Source: Bradyrhizobium cenepequi
GTDB taxonomy: Bacteria > Pseudomonadota > Alphaproteobacteria > Rhizobiales > Xanthobacteraceae
DNA length: 64,000 nt
Assembly: GCF_020329485.1 (NCBI RefSeq)
Contig: NZ_JAGKJI010000001.1
Coordinates: forward strand, 248,001-312,000
Reading direction: 5' to 3'
Within the stretch, counting starts at the first letter, position 1, and every line of letters begins with the position of its first letter. The notes beneath the pieces are model-generated. The model was not told where the DNA came from and did not search any database. It worked only from the letters and a program-made list of their open reading frames with translations. Shown piece after piece: positions 17,142 through 25,910 of this stretch. The position numbers and the translations under genes were made by a program.

Positions 17142-17643
17142 GAACGGAAAAATCGCAACCGACATCTACGTCCATGTCGCGGATGGCGCGGAGATTCCGC
17201 CCGAGGGCGCCATCTTCGTGCAGGCGGCCCGTTTCCTCGAAAACGCTGAGACGCTGTTGCAGCGGCCGGATAAGGTCGGCGTGCTCTGGCCGAACAATCG
17301 CGACCTCGACGAGCTTGTGTCCTATCTCGACCGGCTCGCTGCGGTCGCGCTGGTATTTCCATCGTTCCGCGACGGCCGCGCCTATAGTCAGGCGCGGCTG
17401 CTCCGTGAGCGCTATCGCTTCAAGGGCGAATTGCGCGCCACCGGCCAGGTGCTGCGCGACCAGTTCGTGTTCATGCTGCGCGCTGGCTTCGACGCGCTCG
17501 ACGTGAAGAAAGAGAAGGATGCGGACGCCTTCGCTGCGACGGTGAAGCGCTATACGGTGTTCTATCAGCCGACCGGCGACGGCCGCGCCACCGCGCTGAG
17601 CCGCCGCACGCAATTGCGCCATTCCGAAAGCGCCGGCCCATGA
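17128..17643 (+). CDS. DUF934 protein of the sulfite reductase operon
   Basis: A 171-aa protein of the DUF934 family, with a predicted alpha/beta fold: VGVLWPNNRDLDELVSYLDR, then ALVFPSFRDGRAYSQARLLR and FKGELRATGQVLRDQF, the most conserved block. The ATG at 17128 lies inside the cysI end and the stop overlaps the cysH start (ATGA). DUF934 is regularly annotated as an oxidoreductase-associated protein beside cysI. A role as donor or assembly factor of the cysJ-less sulfite reductase is plausible but unproven. Confidence 0.88.
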   Translation: MPLVKNGKIATDIYVHVADGAEIPPEGAIFVQAARFLENAETLLQRPDKVGVLWPNNRDLDELVSYLDRLAAVALVFPSFRDGRAYSQARLLRERYRFKGELRATGQVLRDQFVFMLRAGFDALDVKKEKDADAFAATVKRYTVFYQPTGDGRATALSRRTQLRHSESAGP

Positions 17644-18371
17644 ATGCGCTCGCGCAGCAGATGTCGGTCGAGATACGGGCCGCATTGCCTTTGGCGCAGG
17701 AGCTCGATCGCGTCCTGCGCACGGCGACGCCTCACGAAATCATCGAGGCTGCGCTGAAGACGGTCGGCCGTGAGCGCCTTGCACTGGTCTCGTCTTTCGG
17801 CACGGAATCAGCGGCGCTGCTACAGGTGATGGCCGACGTCGATCCGGCCATCCCCGTGATCTTCCTCGATACCGGCTGGCTGTTTGCGGAAACGCTCGCC
17901 TATCGCGACACGCTGATCGATGCCCTCGGCCTGCGTGATGTCCGCTCGATCAAGCCGCTCGAGGAGACGCTGACCCGCGAGGATCCCGAGCGCGATCTCT
18001 GGTTCTCCGATCCCGACGCCTGCTGCCGCATCCGCAAGGTCGAGCCGCTCTCGCGTGCGCTGGCGCCGTTCGCGGCCTGGCTCAACGGGCGCAAGCGCTT
18101 TCAGGGCGGCGCCCGTGCCGACATTCCCGTGGTCGAGGAAGATGGCGACCGCCTGAAGTTCAATCCCTTTGCGAATGCGACGCGGGAACAGATCGAAGCG
18201 ATGTATCGCGACGCCAAGCTGCCGCCCCATCCGCTTGTTACCTCCGGATACATGTCGGTCGGCTGCATGCCCTGTACCAGCCGCACCGCCCCCGATGAGG
18301 ATACGCGCGCCGGCCGCTGGCGCGGCCGTGCCAAGACAGAATGCGGCATTCATACGATCAAGATTTCTTAG
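17640..18371 (+). CDS. cysH: Assimilatory adenylylsulfate (APS) reductase, Fe-S type CysH
   Basis: CysH reduces activated sulfate to sulfite with thioredoxin. The 243-aa protein has the PP-loop region SSFGTESAALL (51-61), FLDTGWLF, the cysteine pair Cys128-Cys129 (DACCRIRKVEPL), the Cys209/Cys212 pair (VGCMPCT), and catalytic Cys235 in KTECGIH. The CC plus CxxC set binds a [4Fe-4S] cluster and marks the plant/rhizobial APS-reducing class rather than enterobacterial PAPS reductase, which lacks these cysteines. It closes the operon. PAPS as substrate cannot be excluded from sequence alone. Confidence 0.93.
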   Translation: MNALAQQMSVEIRAALPLAQELDRVLRTATPHEIIEAALKTVGRERLALVSSFGTESAALLQVMADVDPAIPVIFLDTGWLFAETLAYRDTLIDALGLRDVRSIKPLEETLTREDPERDLWFSDPDACCRIRKVEPLSRALAPFAAWLNGRKRFQGGARADIPVVEEDGDRLKFNPFANATREQIEAMYRDAKLPPHPLVTSGYMSVGCMPCTSRTAPDEDTRAGRWRGRAKTECGIHTIKIS

Positions 18372-18492
18372 GACAATGACGCTGCGCCGCCGCAAACAAT
18401 GAAATGCGGTTCCGTTGACTAAAGTGCTCTCCGCCGCGAGTTATGTTCCGCGTGCTCCGGTGTTCCTTCATCCGATTTGAATGGAGATAGAG

Positions 18493-19482
18493 ATGGTCCG
18501 TCGTATCCTGCCGCTGGTCGCGGGCTTGCTATGGGCGGGTTCGGCCTTCGCTGCCGATTACTCGCTGCTCAACGTGTCCTATGATCCGACGCGTGAGCTC
18601 TATGTCGATTTCAACAAGGCGTTTGCCGCCGCCTATCAAAAGGAGACCGGCAAGACCGTCGAGATCAAGCAGTCGCACGGGGGCTCGGGCTCGCAGGCGC
18701 GCGCCGTGATCGACGGCCTGCAAGCCGACGTGGTCACGCTCGCGCTCGCCTACGATGTCGATGCGGTCGCAGCCAAGGGGCTGATCGCGCCGGACTGGCA
18801 GAAGCGCTTACAGCAGAATGCCGCACCCTACACTTCGACGATCGTGTTCCTGGTGCGCAAGGGCAATCCCAAGGGCATCAAGGATTGGGACGATCTGATC
18901 AAGCCGGGCGTTAGTGTCATCACGCCGAACCCGAAGACCTCGGGTGGCGCGCGCTGGAATTATCTCGCCGCCTGGGGCTATGCGCTGAAGAAGTTCGGAT
19001 CCGCCGACAAGGCCAAGAAGTTCGTCGCCGATCTCTACCAGAACGTGCCGGTGCTCGACACCGGCGCGCGGGGTTCGACAGTCACCTTTGTCGAGCGCGG
19101 CGTCGGCGACGTGCTGCTCGCCTGGGAGAACGAGGCGTTTCTGGCCCAGCGCGCATTCGGCAAGGACAAGTTCGAGATCGTCTCGCCGCCGCTGTCGATC
19201 CTCGCCGAGCCGCCGGTCGCGGTCGTCGACGCGGTCGCGAACAAGAAGGGCACCAAGGCGGTCGCCGAGGTCTATCTGAAGTATTGGTATACCAGGGAGG
19301 GCCAGGAAATCGCCGCGCGCAATTCCTACCGTCCGCGCGATCCCGAGATCGCCAAGGAATACGAGAAATCGTTCGCCAAGGTTGAACTTTTCACCATCGA
19401 CGACGTTTTCGGTGGTTGGGCCAAGGCGCAGAAAGAGCATTTCGCCGAAGGCGGCATCTTCGACCAGATCTACAAGAACTGA
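18493..19482 (+). CDS. sbp: Periplasmic sulfate-binding protein
   Basis: The solute-binding component of the sulfate/thiosulfate ABC transporter. From the ATG at 18493 (GGAG ribosome site 8 nt upstream; an in-frame ATG at 18481 is less likely) it has a signal peptide ending SAFAAD and the Sbp/CysP motifs [29 protein letters not shown] and [20 protein letters not shown]. The 330-aa length is normal. It follows cysH by 121 bp and precedes cysT, cysW and cysA, so uptake and reduction genes form one locus. Confidence 0.95.
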   Translation: MVRRILPLVAGLLWAGSAFAADYSLLNVSYDPTRELYVDFNKAFAAAYQKETGKTVEIKQSHGGSGSQARAVIDGLQADVVTLALAYDVDAVAAKGLIAPDWQKRLQQNAAPYTSTIVFLVRKGNPKGIKDWDDLIKPGVSVITPNPKTSGGARWNYLAAWGYALKKFGSADKAKKFVADLYQNVPVLDTGARGSTVTFVERGVGDVLLAWENEAFLAQRAFGKDKFEIVSPPLSILAEPPVAVVDAVANKKGTKAVAEVYLKYWYTREGQEIAARNSYRPRDPEIAKEYEKSFAKVELFTIDDVFGGWAKAQKEHFAEGGIFDQIYKN

Positions 19483-19486
19483 TCTG

Positions 19487-19534
19487 GAGCATGATCTGGA
19501 AAAGTGGGTACCGGTTTTCGACAAGATCATGCGC
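19487..19534. repeat. GAGCATGATC palindromic element
   Basis: GAGCATGATCTGGAAAAGTG, then GGTACCGGTTTTCGACAAG and ATCATGCGC, forms a hairpin-prone element in the sbp-cysT gap. Close relatives are at 23152, 32334, 43146 and 43880. In an operon this position could modulate mRNA decay, favouring sbp over the permease genes. Confidence 0.75.
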
Positions 19535-19570
19535 GAGTTTGCCGCCGCAAAGCCGGAAGCAGGGGGATAG

Positions 19571-20407
19571 GTGAGCACAGCGGTTGCACGGCGCAGCACT
19601 CTGCCGGGATTCGGTCTCACGATGGGACTGACCCTGACATGGCTTTCCGTTATCGTCCTGATTCCGCTCGCCGGCCTCTTTCTCAAGACGCTCGAGCTGA
19701 GCTTTGATCAGTTCTGGGGCATCATCACCAGCCGCCGCACGCTGAGCGCGCTGAAGATTTCGTTCGGCCTGTCCTTTGCCGCAGCCTGCGTCAATCTGGT
19801 GATGGGCATGATCATCGTCTGGGCGCTGGTGCGCTACCGCTTTCCGGGACGGCGGCTGTTCGATGCCATCGTCGACATCCCCTTCGCGCTGCCGACCGCG
19901 GTTGCCGGCGTCGCGCTGACCCAGCTCTTTGCGCAGAAGGGCTGGCTCGGGGCGCCGCTGGCCGAGCTGGGCATCAAGGTCGCGTTCACGCCGATCGGCA
20001 TTTTCGTCGCCATGGTCTTCATCGGCATTCCCTTTGTGGTGCGGACGGTGCAGCCGGTGCTGATCGATCTCGATCCCGAGATCGAGGAGGCCGCCGCAAG
20101 CCTCGGTGCCAACCGCTGGCACACGGTCTTCCGCGTGATCCTGCCGAGCCTGATCCCGGCGCTGCTCACCGGCTTTGCGCTCGCCTTTGCGCGCGCCGTC
20201 GGCGAGTACGGCTCGGTGATCTTCATTGCCGGCAACCTGCCGAATGTCTCCGAGATCGCGCCGCTCCTCATCGTGATCCGGCTCTCCGAATTCCGCTATG
20301 CCGATGCCACCGCGATCGCAGTGGTGATGCTGCTCGCTTCCTTCGTCATCATCTTCGCGGTCAATCGCCTGCAGCGATGGGCGCAGACCCGCATTCCGAT
20401 GCACTGA
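19571..20407 (+). CDS. cysT: Sulfate ABC transporter permease CysT (CysU)
   Basis: One of two inner-membrane permeases of the sulfate importer. The 278-aa protein has about six membrane helices and the EAA cytoplasmic loop that contacts the ATPase ([20 protein letters not shown]). The start is a GTG at 19571 with a strong AGGGGGA site. The [17 protein letters not shown] first helix and [20 protein letters not shown] block are typical of CysT. It precedes cysW by 13 bp. Confidence 0.95.
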   Translation: MSTAVARRSTLPGFGLTMGLTLTWLSVIVLIPLAGLFLKTLELSFDQFWGIITSRRTLSALKISFGLSFAAACVNLVMGMIIVWALVRYRFPGRRLFDAIVDIPFALPTAVAGVALTQLFAQKGWLGAPLAELGIKVAFTPIGIFVAMVFIGIPFVVRTVQPVLIDLDPEIEEAAASLGANRWHTVFRVILPSLIPALLTGFALAFARAVGEYGSVIFIAGNLPNVSEIAPLLIVIRLSEFRYADATAIAVVMLLASFVIIFAVNRLQRWAQTRIPMH

Positions 20408-20420
20408 GGGGCCGGAAGCA

Positions 20421-21383
20421 ATGTCGCTGCAATCGAACCTGGCTTCCTTCACCACGCAATTGCGGGCCTATGCCCCGGCGGCCGACCTCAATGTCTCCTC
20501 GTCGCCGCAGCAGCGGGAGAAAGGGCGTCCGCACGCAGCCGCCTTACAGCGGGATCTGCGTACCGAGCCCGGGCCGATCCGCTTCCTGATCATCGCGCTG
20601 GCGCTGATCTTCCTCACCGTGTTCGTGGTGCTGCCACTGGTCGTGGTGTTCGCGCAGGCGTTTTCACGCGGCATCAATGCCTATTTCAGCGCGCTCGCCG
20701 AGCCGGAAGCGCTCTCGGCGATCCGGTTGACGCTTTTGATCGCGGCGATCTCGGTCAGCCTCAATATGATCTTCGGCCTGATCGCGGCCTGGGCGATCTC
20801 GAAGTTCGATTTCGCCGGCAAGACCATCCTGATCACGCTGATCGACCTGCCGTTCTCGGTCAGCCCCGTCATCTCAGGCCTGGTGTTCGTGCTCCTGTTC
20901 GGCGCGCAGGGCTTCTTCGGGACGTGGCTGCAGGCGCACGACATCCACATCCTGTTCGCGGTGCCCGGCATTGCGCTCGCCACCATCTTCGTGACCTTCC
21001 CCTTCGTTGCCCGCTCGCTGATCCCGCTGATGCAAGAGCAGGGCACGCAGGAGGAGGAAGCGGCGATTTCGCTGGGCGCGTCAGGACTGCAGACCTTTTT
21101 CCGCGTCACTTTGCCCAACATCAAATGGGGCCTGCTCTACGGCGTGCTGCTGTGCAATGCGCGCGCGATGGGCGAGTTCGGCGCGGTGTCGGTGGTCTCG
21201 GGCCATATCCGTGGCGAGACCAACACCATGCCGCTCCTGGTCGAAATCCTCTATAATGAGTACCAGTTCGTGGCGTCGTTCGCGATCGCGTCGCTGCTTG
21301 CGATGCTGGCGTTGATCACGCTGGTCGTGAAGACAATCCTCGAACGGCGTCTGGATGAAGGACAGATGGTCAGTGGCGATTGA
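20421..21383 (+). CDS. cysW: Sulfate ABC transporter permease CysW
   Basis: The second permease. At 320 aa it is longer than most CysW proteins because of a ~50-residue hydrophilic N-terminus (Ala/Pro/Gln/Arg-rich) before the first helix [20 protein letters not shown]. The core has [20 protein letters not shown] and the EAA loop [26 protein letters not shown] site precedes the ATG at 20421. Its 3' end overlaps cysA. Confidence 0.94.
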   Translation: MSLQSNLASFTTQLRAYAPAADLNVSSSPQQREKGRPHAAALQRDLRTEPGPIRFLIIALALIFLTVFVVLPLVVVFAQAFSRGINAYFSALAEPEALSAIRLTLLIAAISVSLNMIFGLIAAWAISKFDFAGKTILITLIDLPFSVSPVISGLVFVLLFGAQGFFGTWLQAHDIHILFAVPGIALATIFVTFPFVARSLIPLMQEQGTQEEEAAISLGASGLQTFFRVTLPNIKWGLLYGVLLCNARAMGEFGAVSVVSGHIRGETNTMPLLVEILYNEYQFVASFAIASLLAMLALITLVVKTILERRLDEGQMVSGD

Positions 21384-22422
21384 AGTCAATAACATCGTAA
21401 AGAAGTTCGGCGATTTCACAGCGCTCGACAATGTCAGCCTGAAGGTCGGCGACGGTGAGCTGCTGGCGCTGCTCGGGCCGTCCGGCTCCGGCAAGACCAC
21501 GCTGCTGCGGATCATTGCCGGCCTCGACTGGCCCGAGGCGGGCGAAGTCACGATCGACGGCGAGGATGCGCTCGGCCGTGGCGCCAGCGAGCGCCACGTC
21601 GGTTTCGTGTTCCAGCACTACGCGCTGTTCCGCCACATGACGGTGTTCGAGAACGTCGCCTTCGGCCTGCGCGTGCAGCCGCGCGCTATCCGCAAGGACG
21701 AGAAGGCGATCCGTGCCCGCGTCAAGGAGCTGCTCGATCTCGTGCAGCTCGACTGGCTGTCTGACCGCTATCCGAGCCAGCTATCCGGCGGCCAGCGCCA
21801 ACGCATCGCGCTCGCGCGTGCGCTTGCGATCGAGCCGCGCATCCTGCTGCTCGACGAGCCTTTCGGTGCGCTCGATGCCAAGGTGCGCAAGGAGCTCCGT
21901 CAATGGCTGCGCTCGCTGCATCAGGAGATCCACGTCACCTCGATCTTCGTCACCCACGACCAGGAAGAGGCGCTCGAGGTCGCCAACCGCGTGGTGGTGA
22001 TGGACAAGGGCCGCATCGAGCAGATCGGCACCCCTGGCGAAGTTTATGACAATCCGGCGACGGCCTTCGTCCACGGCTTTATCGGCGAATCCATCGTCCT
22101 GCCGGTCGATGTCAGCGACGGCGCGGTGCGGCTCGGCGGCAAGCCGCTCAACATCGCCGCCAATGGCGCAGCGCCCGGCGCCTCCAAATTGTTCGTGCGC
22201 CGCCATGACATGCAGATCGGCCCGGCGGGAGGCGGCTCGCTGGAAGGAGCGGTGCGCCACGTCCGCTCGTTCGGCCCGATCCAGCGCGCCGAGGTCGCGC
22301 TTGCGGGCAGCGAAGGCACGACCGTGATCGAGATCGATGCGCCACGCGACCGGGAACTGCAGGCTGGCGAAATCATTTCGCTGGAGCCCCGCCGCTACCG
22401 CATTTTCGCGGTGCAGGAATAG
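21373..22422 (+). CDS. cysA: Sulfate ABC transporter ATP-binding protein CysA
   Basis: The ATPase of the sulfate importer. It has Walker [13 protein letters not shown], the Q-loop region [21 protein letters not shown], signature [15 protein letters not shown], Walker [15 protein letters not shown] and the H-loop VTHDQEEA, then a C-terminal TOBE-like regulatory part. I prefer the GTG at 21373 because AAGGA lies about 10 nt upstream and the product then begins [13 protein letters not shown] as in relatives; an ATG at 21355 would add six residues. It overlaps cysW and ends the locus. Confidence 0.94.
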   Translation: MAIEVNNIVKKFGDFTALDNVSLKVGDGELLALLGPSGSGKTTLLRIIAGLDWPEAGEVTIDGEDALGRGASERHVGFVFQHYALFRHMTVFENVAFGLRVQPRAIRKDEKAIRARVKELLDLVQLDWLSDRYPSQLSGGQRQRIALARALAIEPRILLLDEPFGALDAKVRKELRQWLRSLHQEIHVTSIFVTHDQEEALEVANRVVVMDKGRIEQIGTPGEVYDNPATAFVHGFIGESIVLPVDVSDGAVRLGGKPLNIAANGAAPGASKLFVRRHDMQIGPAGGGSLEGAVRHVRSFGPIQRAEVALAGSEGTTVIEIDAPRDRELQAGEIISLEPRRYRIFAVQE

Positions 22423-22452
22423 TTTTTGCGCGAAAGGCGCCACGACTGCCGC

Positions 22453-22547
22453 TGTCATACCCGCGAAGGCGGGTATCCAGTAAACACCACCGGGCATGAT
22501 TCCCGCGTCGCGCTGTACTGGATCGTCCGCCTTCGCGGACGATGACA
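22453..22547. repeat. Interspersed palindromic repeat (GTCATACCCGCGAAGG type)
   Basis: TGTCATACCCGCGAAGGCGG at one end and CCTTCGCGGACGATGACA at the other, with GTACTGGATCGTCCG within. It occupies the gap after cysA and may double as an mRNA 3' hairpin. Confidence 0.78.
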
Positions 22548-22639
22548 GTCACCATGGCGGCAAAAAATCGCCCCGCGTTCACCATTCAGCCACGGTTGGT
22601 ATGCAACAACGGCAGACCAATCTTGGGGGAATCCTTTCA

Positions 22640-23137
22640 GTGAAACGGACGACCACGGCCCTTTTCGGGCTTCTGGTGCTGAGCGGCTGCGCGACAGACA
22701 CTCCACTTCCGGAACAGCCGACCATGTATGTCAACATGGCGGCGCCCGGCGCTATCCTGGACACCCAGGCCGCCGCGACCATGATCTCGCAATACCGTCA
22801 GAACAACGGCCTCGGCGCCGTGGTGGTGGACCCTGCGCTCACGACGCTCGCCGAGCAGCAGTCGCAGGCCATGGCCGCCCGCAACAAGATGGACCATGAC
22901 GCGAAGGCTCCGCTCGGCAAGAGGCTGGAAGGCTCCGGCTATCCGGCGACGGTGGCGGTCGAAAACGTGTCCGCCGGCTATCACACGCTGGCGGAAGCGT
23001 TTTCCGGCTGGCGCGATTCGCCGCCGCACCGGGCCAATATGCTCAAGGGCGGTGTCACAAAATTGGGCATCGCGGCGAGCTATGCGCCGAACACGAAGTA
23101 CAAGGTGTTCTGGACGCTCATCCTGGCGTCAACCTAA
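22640..23137 (+). CDS. CAP/SCP-domain lipoprotein
   Basis: From the GTG at 22640 (GGGGGA site about 9 nt upstream) the protein has a lipoprotein signal VKRTTTALFGLLVLSGC with a lipobox cysteine, then a CAP (SCP-like) domain: AATMISQYRQNNGLGAVVV, LTTLAEQQSQAMAARNKMDHD, SGYPATVAVENVSAGYHTLAE and WRDSPPHRANML. The two conserved histidines (in MDHD and PPHR) and the glutamate in VENV are the usual CAP metal-site residues. Bacterial CAP proteins are extracytoplasmic with unclear function. Upstream ATGs in the same frame would lack a proper signal peptide. Confidence 0.88.
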   Translation: MKRTTTALFGLLVLSGCATDTPLPEQPTMYVNMAAPGAILDTQAAATMISQYRQNNGLGAVVVDPALTTLAEQQSQAMAARNKMDHDAKAPLGKRLEGSGYPATVAVENVSAGYHTLAEAFSGWRDSPPHRANMLKGGVTKLGIAASYAPNTKYKVFWTLILAST

Positions 23138-23151
23138 CTCTGCGTGATCTG

Positions 23152-23200
23152 GAGCATGATCCGGAAAAGTGGAAACCGGTTTTCCGAAAAGATCATGCTC
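23152..23200. repeat. GAGCATGATC palindromic element
   Basis: GAGCATGATCCGGAAAAGTG and TTTTCCGAAAAGATCATGCTC-like ends (23152-23200) surround AAACCGG. It is nearly identical to the copy at 32334-32382 and is followed by AAACAAAGA as in other copies. This motif is widespread in Rhizobiales intergenic DNA. Confidence 0.82.
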
Positions 23201-23213
23201 AAACAAAGAGATG

Positions 23214-23241
23214 AGATCATGATCCGATCGGATCATGATCT
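23214..23241. repeat. 28-bp perfect palindrome
   Basis: The sequence is its own reverse complement over 28 bp: the left half is AGATCATGATCCGA and the right half mirrors it, with no spacer. It lies 14 bp beyond the GAGCATGATC element and 82 bp upstream of the patatin-like gene. It may be an extension of the repeat, or an operator. Confidence 0.7.
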
Positions 23242-23322
23242 GGCCCTCGATCACGCCGATTGACGCGGTCGCGAACTGCGGCCACGGTGCGCCCCACTAT
23301 GCTCCTTTGATTGACGGTCACG

Positions 23323-24498
23323 ATGGATACTTCCGATCCCGCGCCCGCCACGACGCCCGCTAAGGCGCAGCGCGTATTGGTTCTGCAGGGCGGCGGCGCC
23401 CTTGGCTCGTATCAGGCCGGCGCGTTTGAAGCGCTGTGTCGCTCCGGCTTCGAGCCTGAATGGATCGCTGGCATCTCGATCGGCGCCATTAATGCCGCGA
23501 TCATCGCCGGCAACGAGCCCGACAAGCAGGTGCCGCGCTTAAAGGAATTCTGGGAGATGGTCTCGTCTCCGGTGTCGTGGAATCCGATCACGCCGGGCGA
23601 CCGTGCCCGCACGTTGTTCAACGAGACCAGCGCCGCCATCATCGCGACATTCGGCGTGCCTGGCTTCTTCGCGCCGCGGATTCCGCCGGCGCCGTTCTGG
23701 CCCACGGTCAGGCCGGAGTCGCAAAGCTATTACGATACCGCGCCCTTGAAGAAGACGCTGGAGCGGCTGGTCGATTTCGACCGCATCAACGACCTCAAGA
23801 CCCGGCTTTCGGTCGGCGCGGTCGGCGTGACCTCTGGCAATTTCAAGTATTTCGACAATTACGAGTTCAAGAAGCTCGGCAAGAAGATCGGCCCCGAGCA
23901 CATCATGGCCTCCGGCGCGCTGCCGCCGGGCTTTCCGTCTGTCCTCATCGAGGGCGAGCATTACTGGGATGGCGGCATCGCCTGCAACACCCCGCTCGAC
24001 TTCGTGCTGGACGAGGAGACCAACCGCGATCTCCTGATCTTCCAGGTCGACCTGTTCAGCGCCCGTGGCCCATTGCCGGTATCCTTGCTGGAGGCCGCTG
24101 AGCGCGAAAAGGACATCCGCTATTCCAGCCGCACGCGGATGAACACCGACAAGAACAGGCAGATCCACAATGCGCGCATGGCGGTGCGCGACCTCATCGG
24201 CAAGCTGCCGGACTATCTGAAGAACGATCCCTCGGTGGAATTGCTGCGGCAGGCATCCAAGGAAAACACCGTCACCGTGGTGCACCTGATCTACCGCAGC
24301 AAGAACTACGAGACGTCGTCGAAGGATTACGACTTCTCCCATGTCGCGATGGTCGAGCACTGGGACGCCGGCGTCCGCGATGTGCATTTGTCGATGCGTC
24401 ACAAAGAATGGCTAGAACGGCCGCAGTCCGGGGAAACCATGGTGACCTACGATCTCACGGAGGACGTCGATCCGTTCCCCGCAGGCAAGAAGGAGTAA
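23323..24498 (+). CDS. Patatin-like phospholipase (DUF3734 C-terminus)
   Basis: A 391-aa serine hydrolase with the patatin oxyanion motif GGGALGSYQAG (residues 23-33), the nucleophile elbow GISIG with Ser52, and the catalytic Asp in YWDGGIACNTPLDFV (~217). The C-terminal third matches DUF3734. The ATG at 23323 is chosen over an in-frame TTG at 23311. It is 7 bp upstream of bdhA; this gene pair recurs in Rhizobiales and suggests a role in polyhydroxybutyrate or lipid turnover, though the true substrate is unknown. Confidence 0.92.
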   Translation: MDTSDPAPATTPAKAQRVLVLQGGGALGSYQAGAFEALCRSGFEPEWIAGISIGAINAAIIAGNEPDKQVPRLKEFWEMVSSPVSWNPITPGDRARTLFNETSAAIIATFGVPGFFAPRIPPAPFWPTVRPESQSYYDTAPLKKTLERLVDFDRINDLKTRLSVGAVGVTSGNFKYFDNYEFKKLGKKIGPEHIMASGALPPGFPSVLIEGEHYWDGGIACNTPLDFVLDEETNRDLLIFQVDLFSARGPLPVSLLEAAEREKDIRYSSRTRMNTDKNRQIHNARMAVRDLIGKLPDYLKNDPSVELLRQASKENTVTVVHLIYRSKNYETSSKDYDFSHVAMVEHWDAGVRDVHLSMRHKEWLERPQSGETMVTYDLTEDVDPFPAGKKE

Positions 24499-24505
24499 AG
24501 CAGAT

Positions 24506-25294
24506 ATGGCTACGTTGACAGGCAAGACCGCCGTTGTGACCGGCTCAACCAGCGGCATCGGATTGGCGATCGCGCGCAAATTCGCCAGCGCCGGGGCCAA
24601 TGTCGTCATCAACGGCATGGGCGTGCCGGCCGATATCGAGCGCGAGCGCTCCGGCATCGAAACCGACTTCAAGGTCAAGGCCGCCTATTCGCCCGCCGAC
24701 ATGACCAAGCCCGCCGAGATCGCCGAAATGATCGCGCTCGGTGAAAAGACCTTCGGCTCGGTCGACATTCTCGTCAACAATGCCGGCATCCAGTTCGTCT
24801 CCCCGATCGAGGAATTTCCGATCGAGAAGTGGGATGCGATCATCGCGATCAACCTGTCGTCGGCATTTCACGGGATCCGTGCCGCGGTGCCGGGGATGAA
24901 GAAGCGCGGCTGGGGCCGCATCATCAACACCGCGTCCGCGCATTCGCTGGTCGCTTCGCCCTTCAAGTCGGCCTATGTCTCGGCCAAGCACGGCATCGCC
25001 GGACTCACCAAGACGGTGGCGCTCGAGCTTGCGACCTTCAAGATCACCTGCAACTGCATCAGCCCCGGCTATGTCTGGACGCCGCTGGTCGAGCACCAGA
25101 TTCCGGAGACCATGAAGGCGCGCAACATGACCAAGGAGCAGGTCATCAGCGACGTGCTGCTGGAGGCCCAGCCGACCAAGGAATTCGTGACCGCCGATCA
25201 GGTCGGCTCGCTCGCGCTATTCCTGTGCAGCGACGACGCCGCGCAGATCACCGGCTCCAACTACTCCATCGACGGCGGCTGGACCGCGGAATAG
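24506..25294 (+). CDS. bdhA: 3-hydroxybutyrate dehydrogenase
   Basis: An NAD-dependent short-chain dehydrogenase of 262 aa that interconverts D-3-hydroxybutyrate and acetoacetate in PHB degradation. The cofactor site is TGSTSGIG (12-19), NNAG is at 91-94, and the catalytic Ser144, Tyr157 and Lys161 are present. The FHGIRAAVPGMKKRGWGRI and SPGYVWTPLVEHQIPETMKAR blocks are specific for this enzyme within the SDR family. It is co-transcribed with the patatin-like gene. Confidence 0.94.
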   Translation: MATLTGKTAVVTGSTSGIGLAIARKFASAGANVVINGMGVPADIERERSGIETDFKVKAAYSPADMTKPAEIAEMIALGEKTFGSVDILVNNAGIQFVSPIEEFPIEKWDAIIAINLSSAFHGIRAAVPGMKKRGWGRIINTASAHSLVASPFKSAYVSAKHGIAGLTKTVALELATFKITCNCISPGYVWTPLVEHQIPETMKARNMTKEQVISDVLLEAQPTKEFVTADQVGSLALFLCSDDAAQITGSNYSIDGGWTAE

Positions 25295-25345
25295 GTCCGT
25301 TCTCGTGCGTCCCTCTCGGCTGCAATCGCGAGGGACGTGATCCCG

Positions 25346-25645
25346 TCAATCCAACTTGGTTGGACTGAAGGGGCGCCGCGAGGTGTGGCGGATGTGCAGG
25401 ATATCGATATCCTCGCCGCGAACGCGATAGAATATCCGGAATGGATGGCGGACGACCGCGACAACGCGGACAGAGGATCGTTGCGACACTCGTGGCGCTG
25501 ACTCGGGTGCGCGGCGAATGCGGTCTAACACGACCAGGAATCGGTCCTCGATGGATCGGGCTATGGTCGGACTTGCGTTAATCGAATAGTAGGTCGCGAT
25601 TTCGGTGAGATCGGCGAGCGCTCGCCGAGACCAGACAAGCTTCAT
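25346..25645 (-). CDS. parE: ParE/RelE-family toxin
   Basis: A 99-aa basic protein with the RelE/ParE fold signature: KLVWSRRALADLTEIATYY at the start, a helix with RSIEDRFLVVLDRIRRAP, then VRHPFRIFYRVRGEDIDILHIRH near the end. ParE toxins poison gyrase, while RelE members cleave mRNA; the sequence fits ParE better. The ATG overlaps the antitoxin stop (ATGA), so translation is coupled. It is an isolated pair between bdhA and a flippase gene. Confidence 0.87.
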   Translation of the reverse strand: MKLVWSRRALADLTEIATYYSINASPTIARSIEDRFLVVLDRIRRAPESAPRVSQRSSVRVVAVVRHPFRIFYRVRGEDIDILHIRHTSRRPFSPTKLD

Positions 25646-25878
25646 TTCAGGCGAAACTTCGCAAAGGCAGCCTCAACCTCGCGCTCGGTTGGCACTTCAC
25701 CGGCATCAATCGAGGCTATCGCGGTATCAATCGCCAGCAGTTCCTCTCGCGTTGCGACATACTCATCGCTTCGCAGTTCATTCTCGATTTGCTCCGCGAC
25801 GGCGACAAGTTCGTCTTGCGCGGCTTCGGGCCACGTCTGAACACGTTCCAGAAGGTCTTTTAGTTCTGCTGCGGTCAT
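25642..25878 (-). CDS. Antitoxin of the ParE-type pair
   Basis: A 78-aa acidic protein directly upstream of the toxin. It begins MTAAELKDLLERVQTWPEAA and continues with EQIENELRSDEYVATREELL and a C-terminal EVPTEREVEAAFAKFRLK, like the small acidic helical antitoxins found with ParE-type toxins in alphaproteobacteria. I do not see a clear ribbon-helix-helix, so the DNA-binding class is uncertain. The same frame stays open far upstream on the opposite side of the flippase gene, but that extension is not coding. Confidence 0.8.
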   Translation of the reverse strand: MTAAELKDLLERVQTWPEAAQDELVAVAEQIENELRSDEYVATREELLAIDTAIASIDAGEVPTEREVEAAFAKFRLK

Positions 25879-25910
25879 ACTGAAAATATACGCCGCATCG
25901 GCAGGAATTG

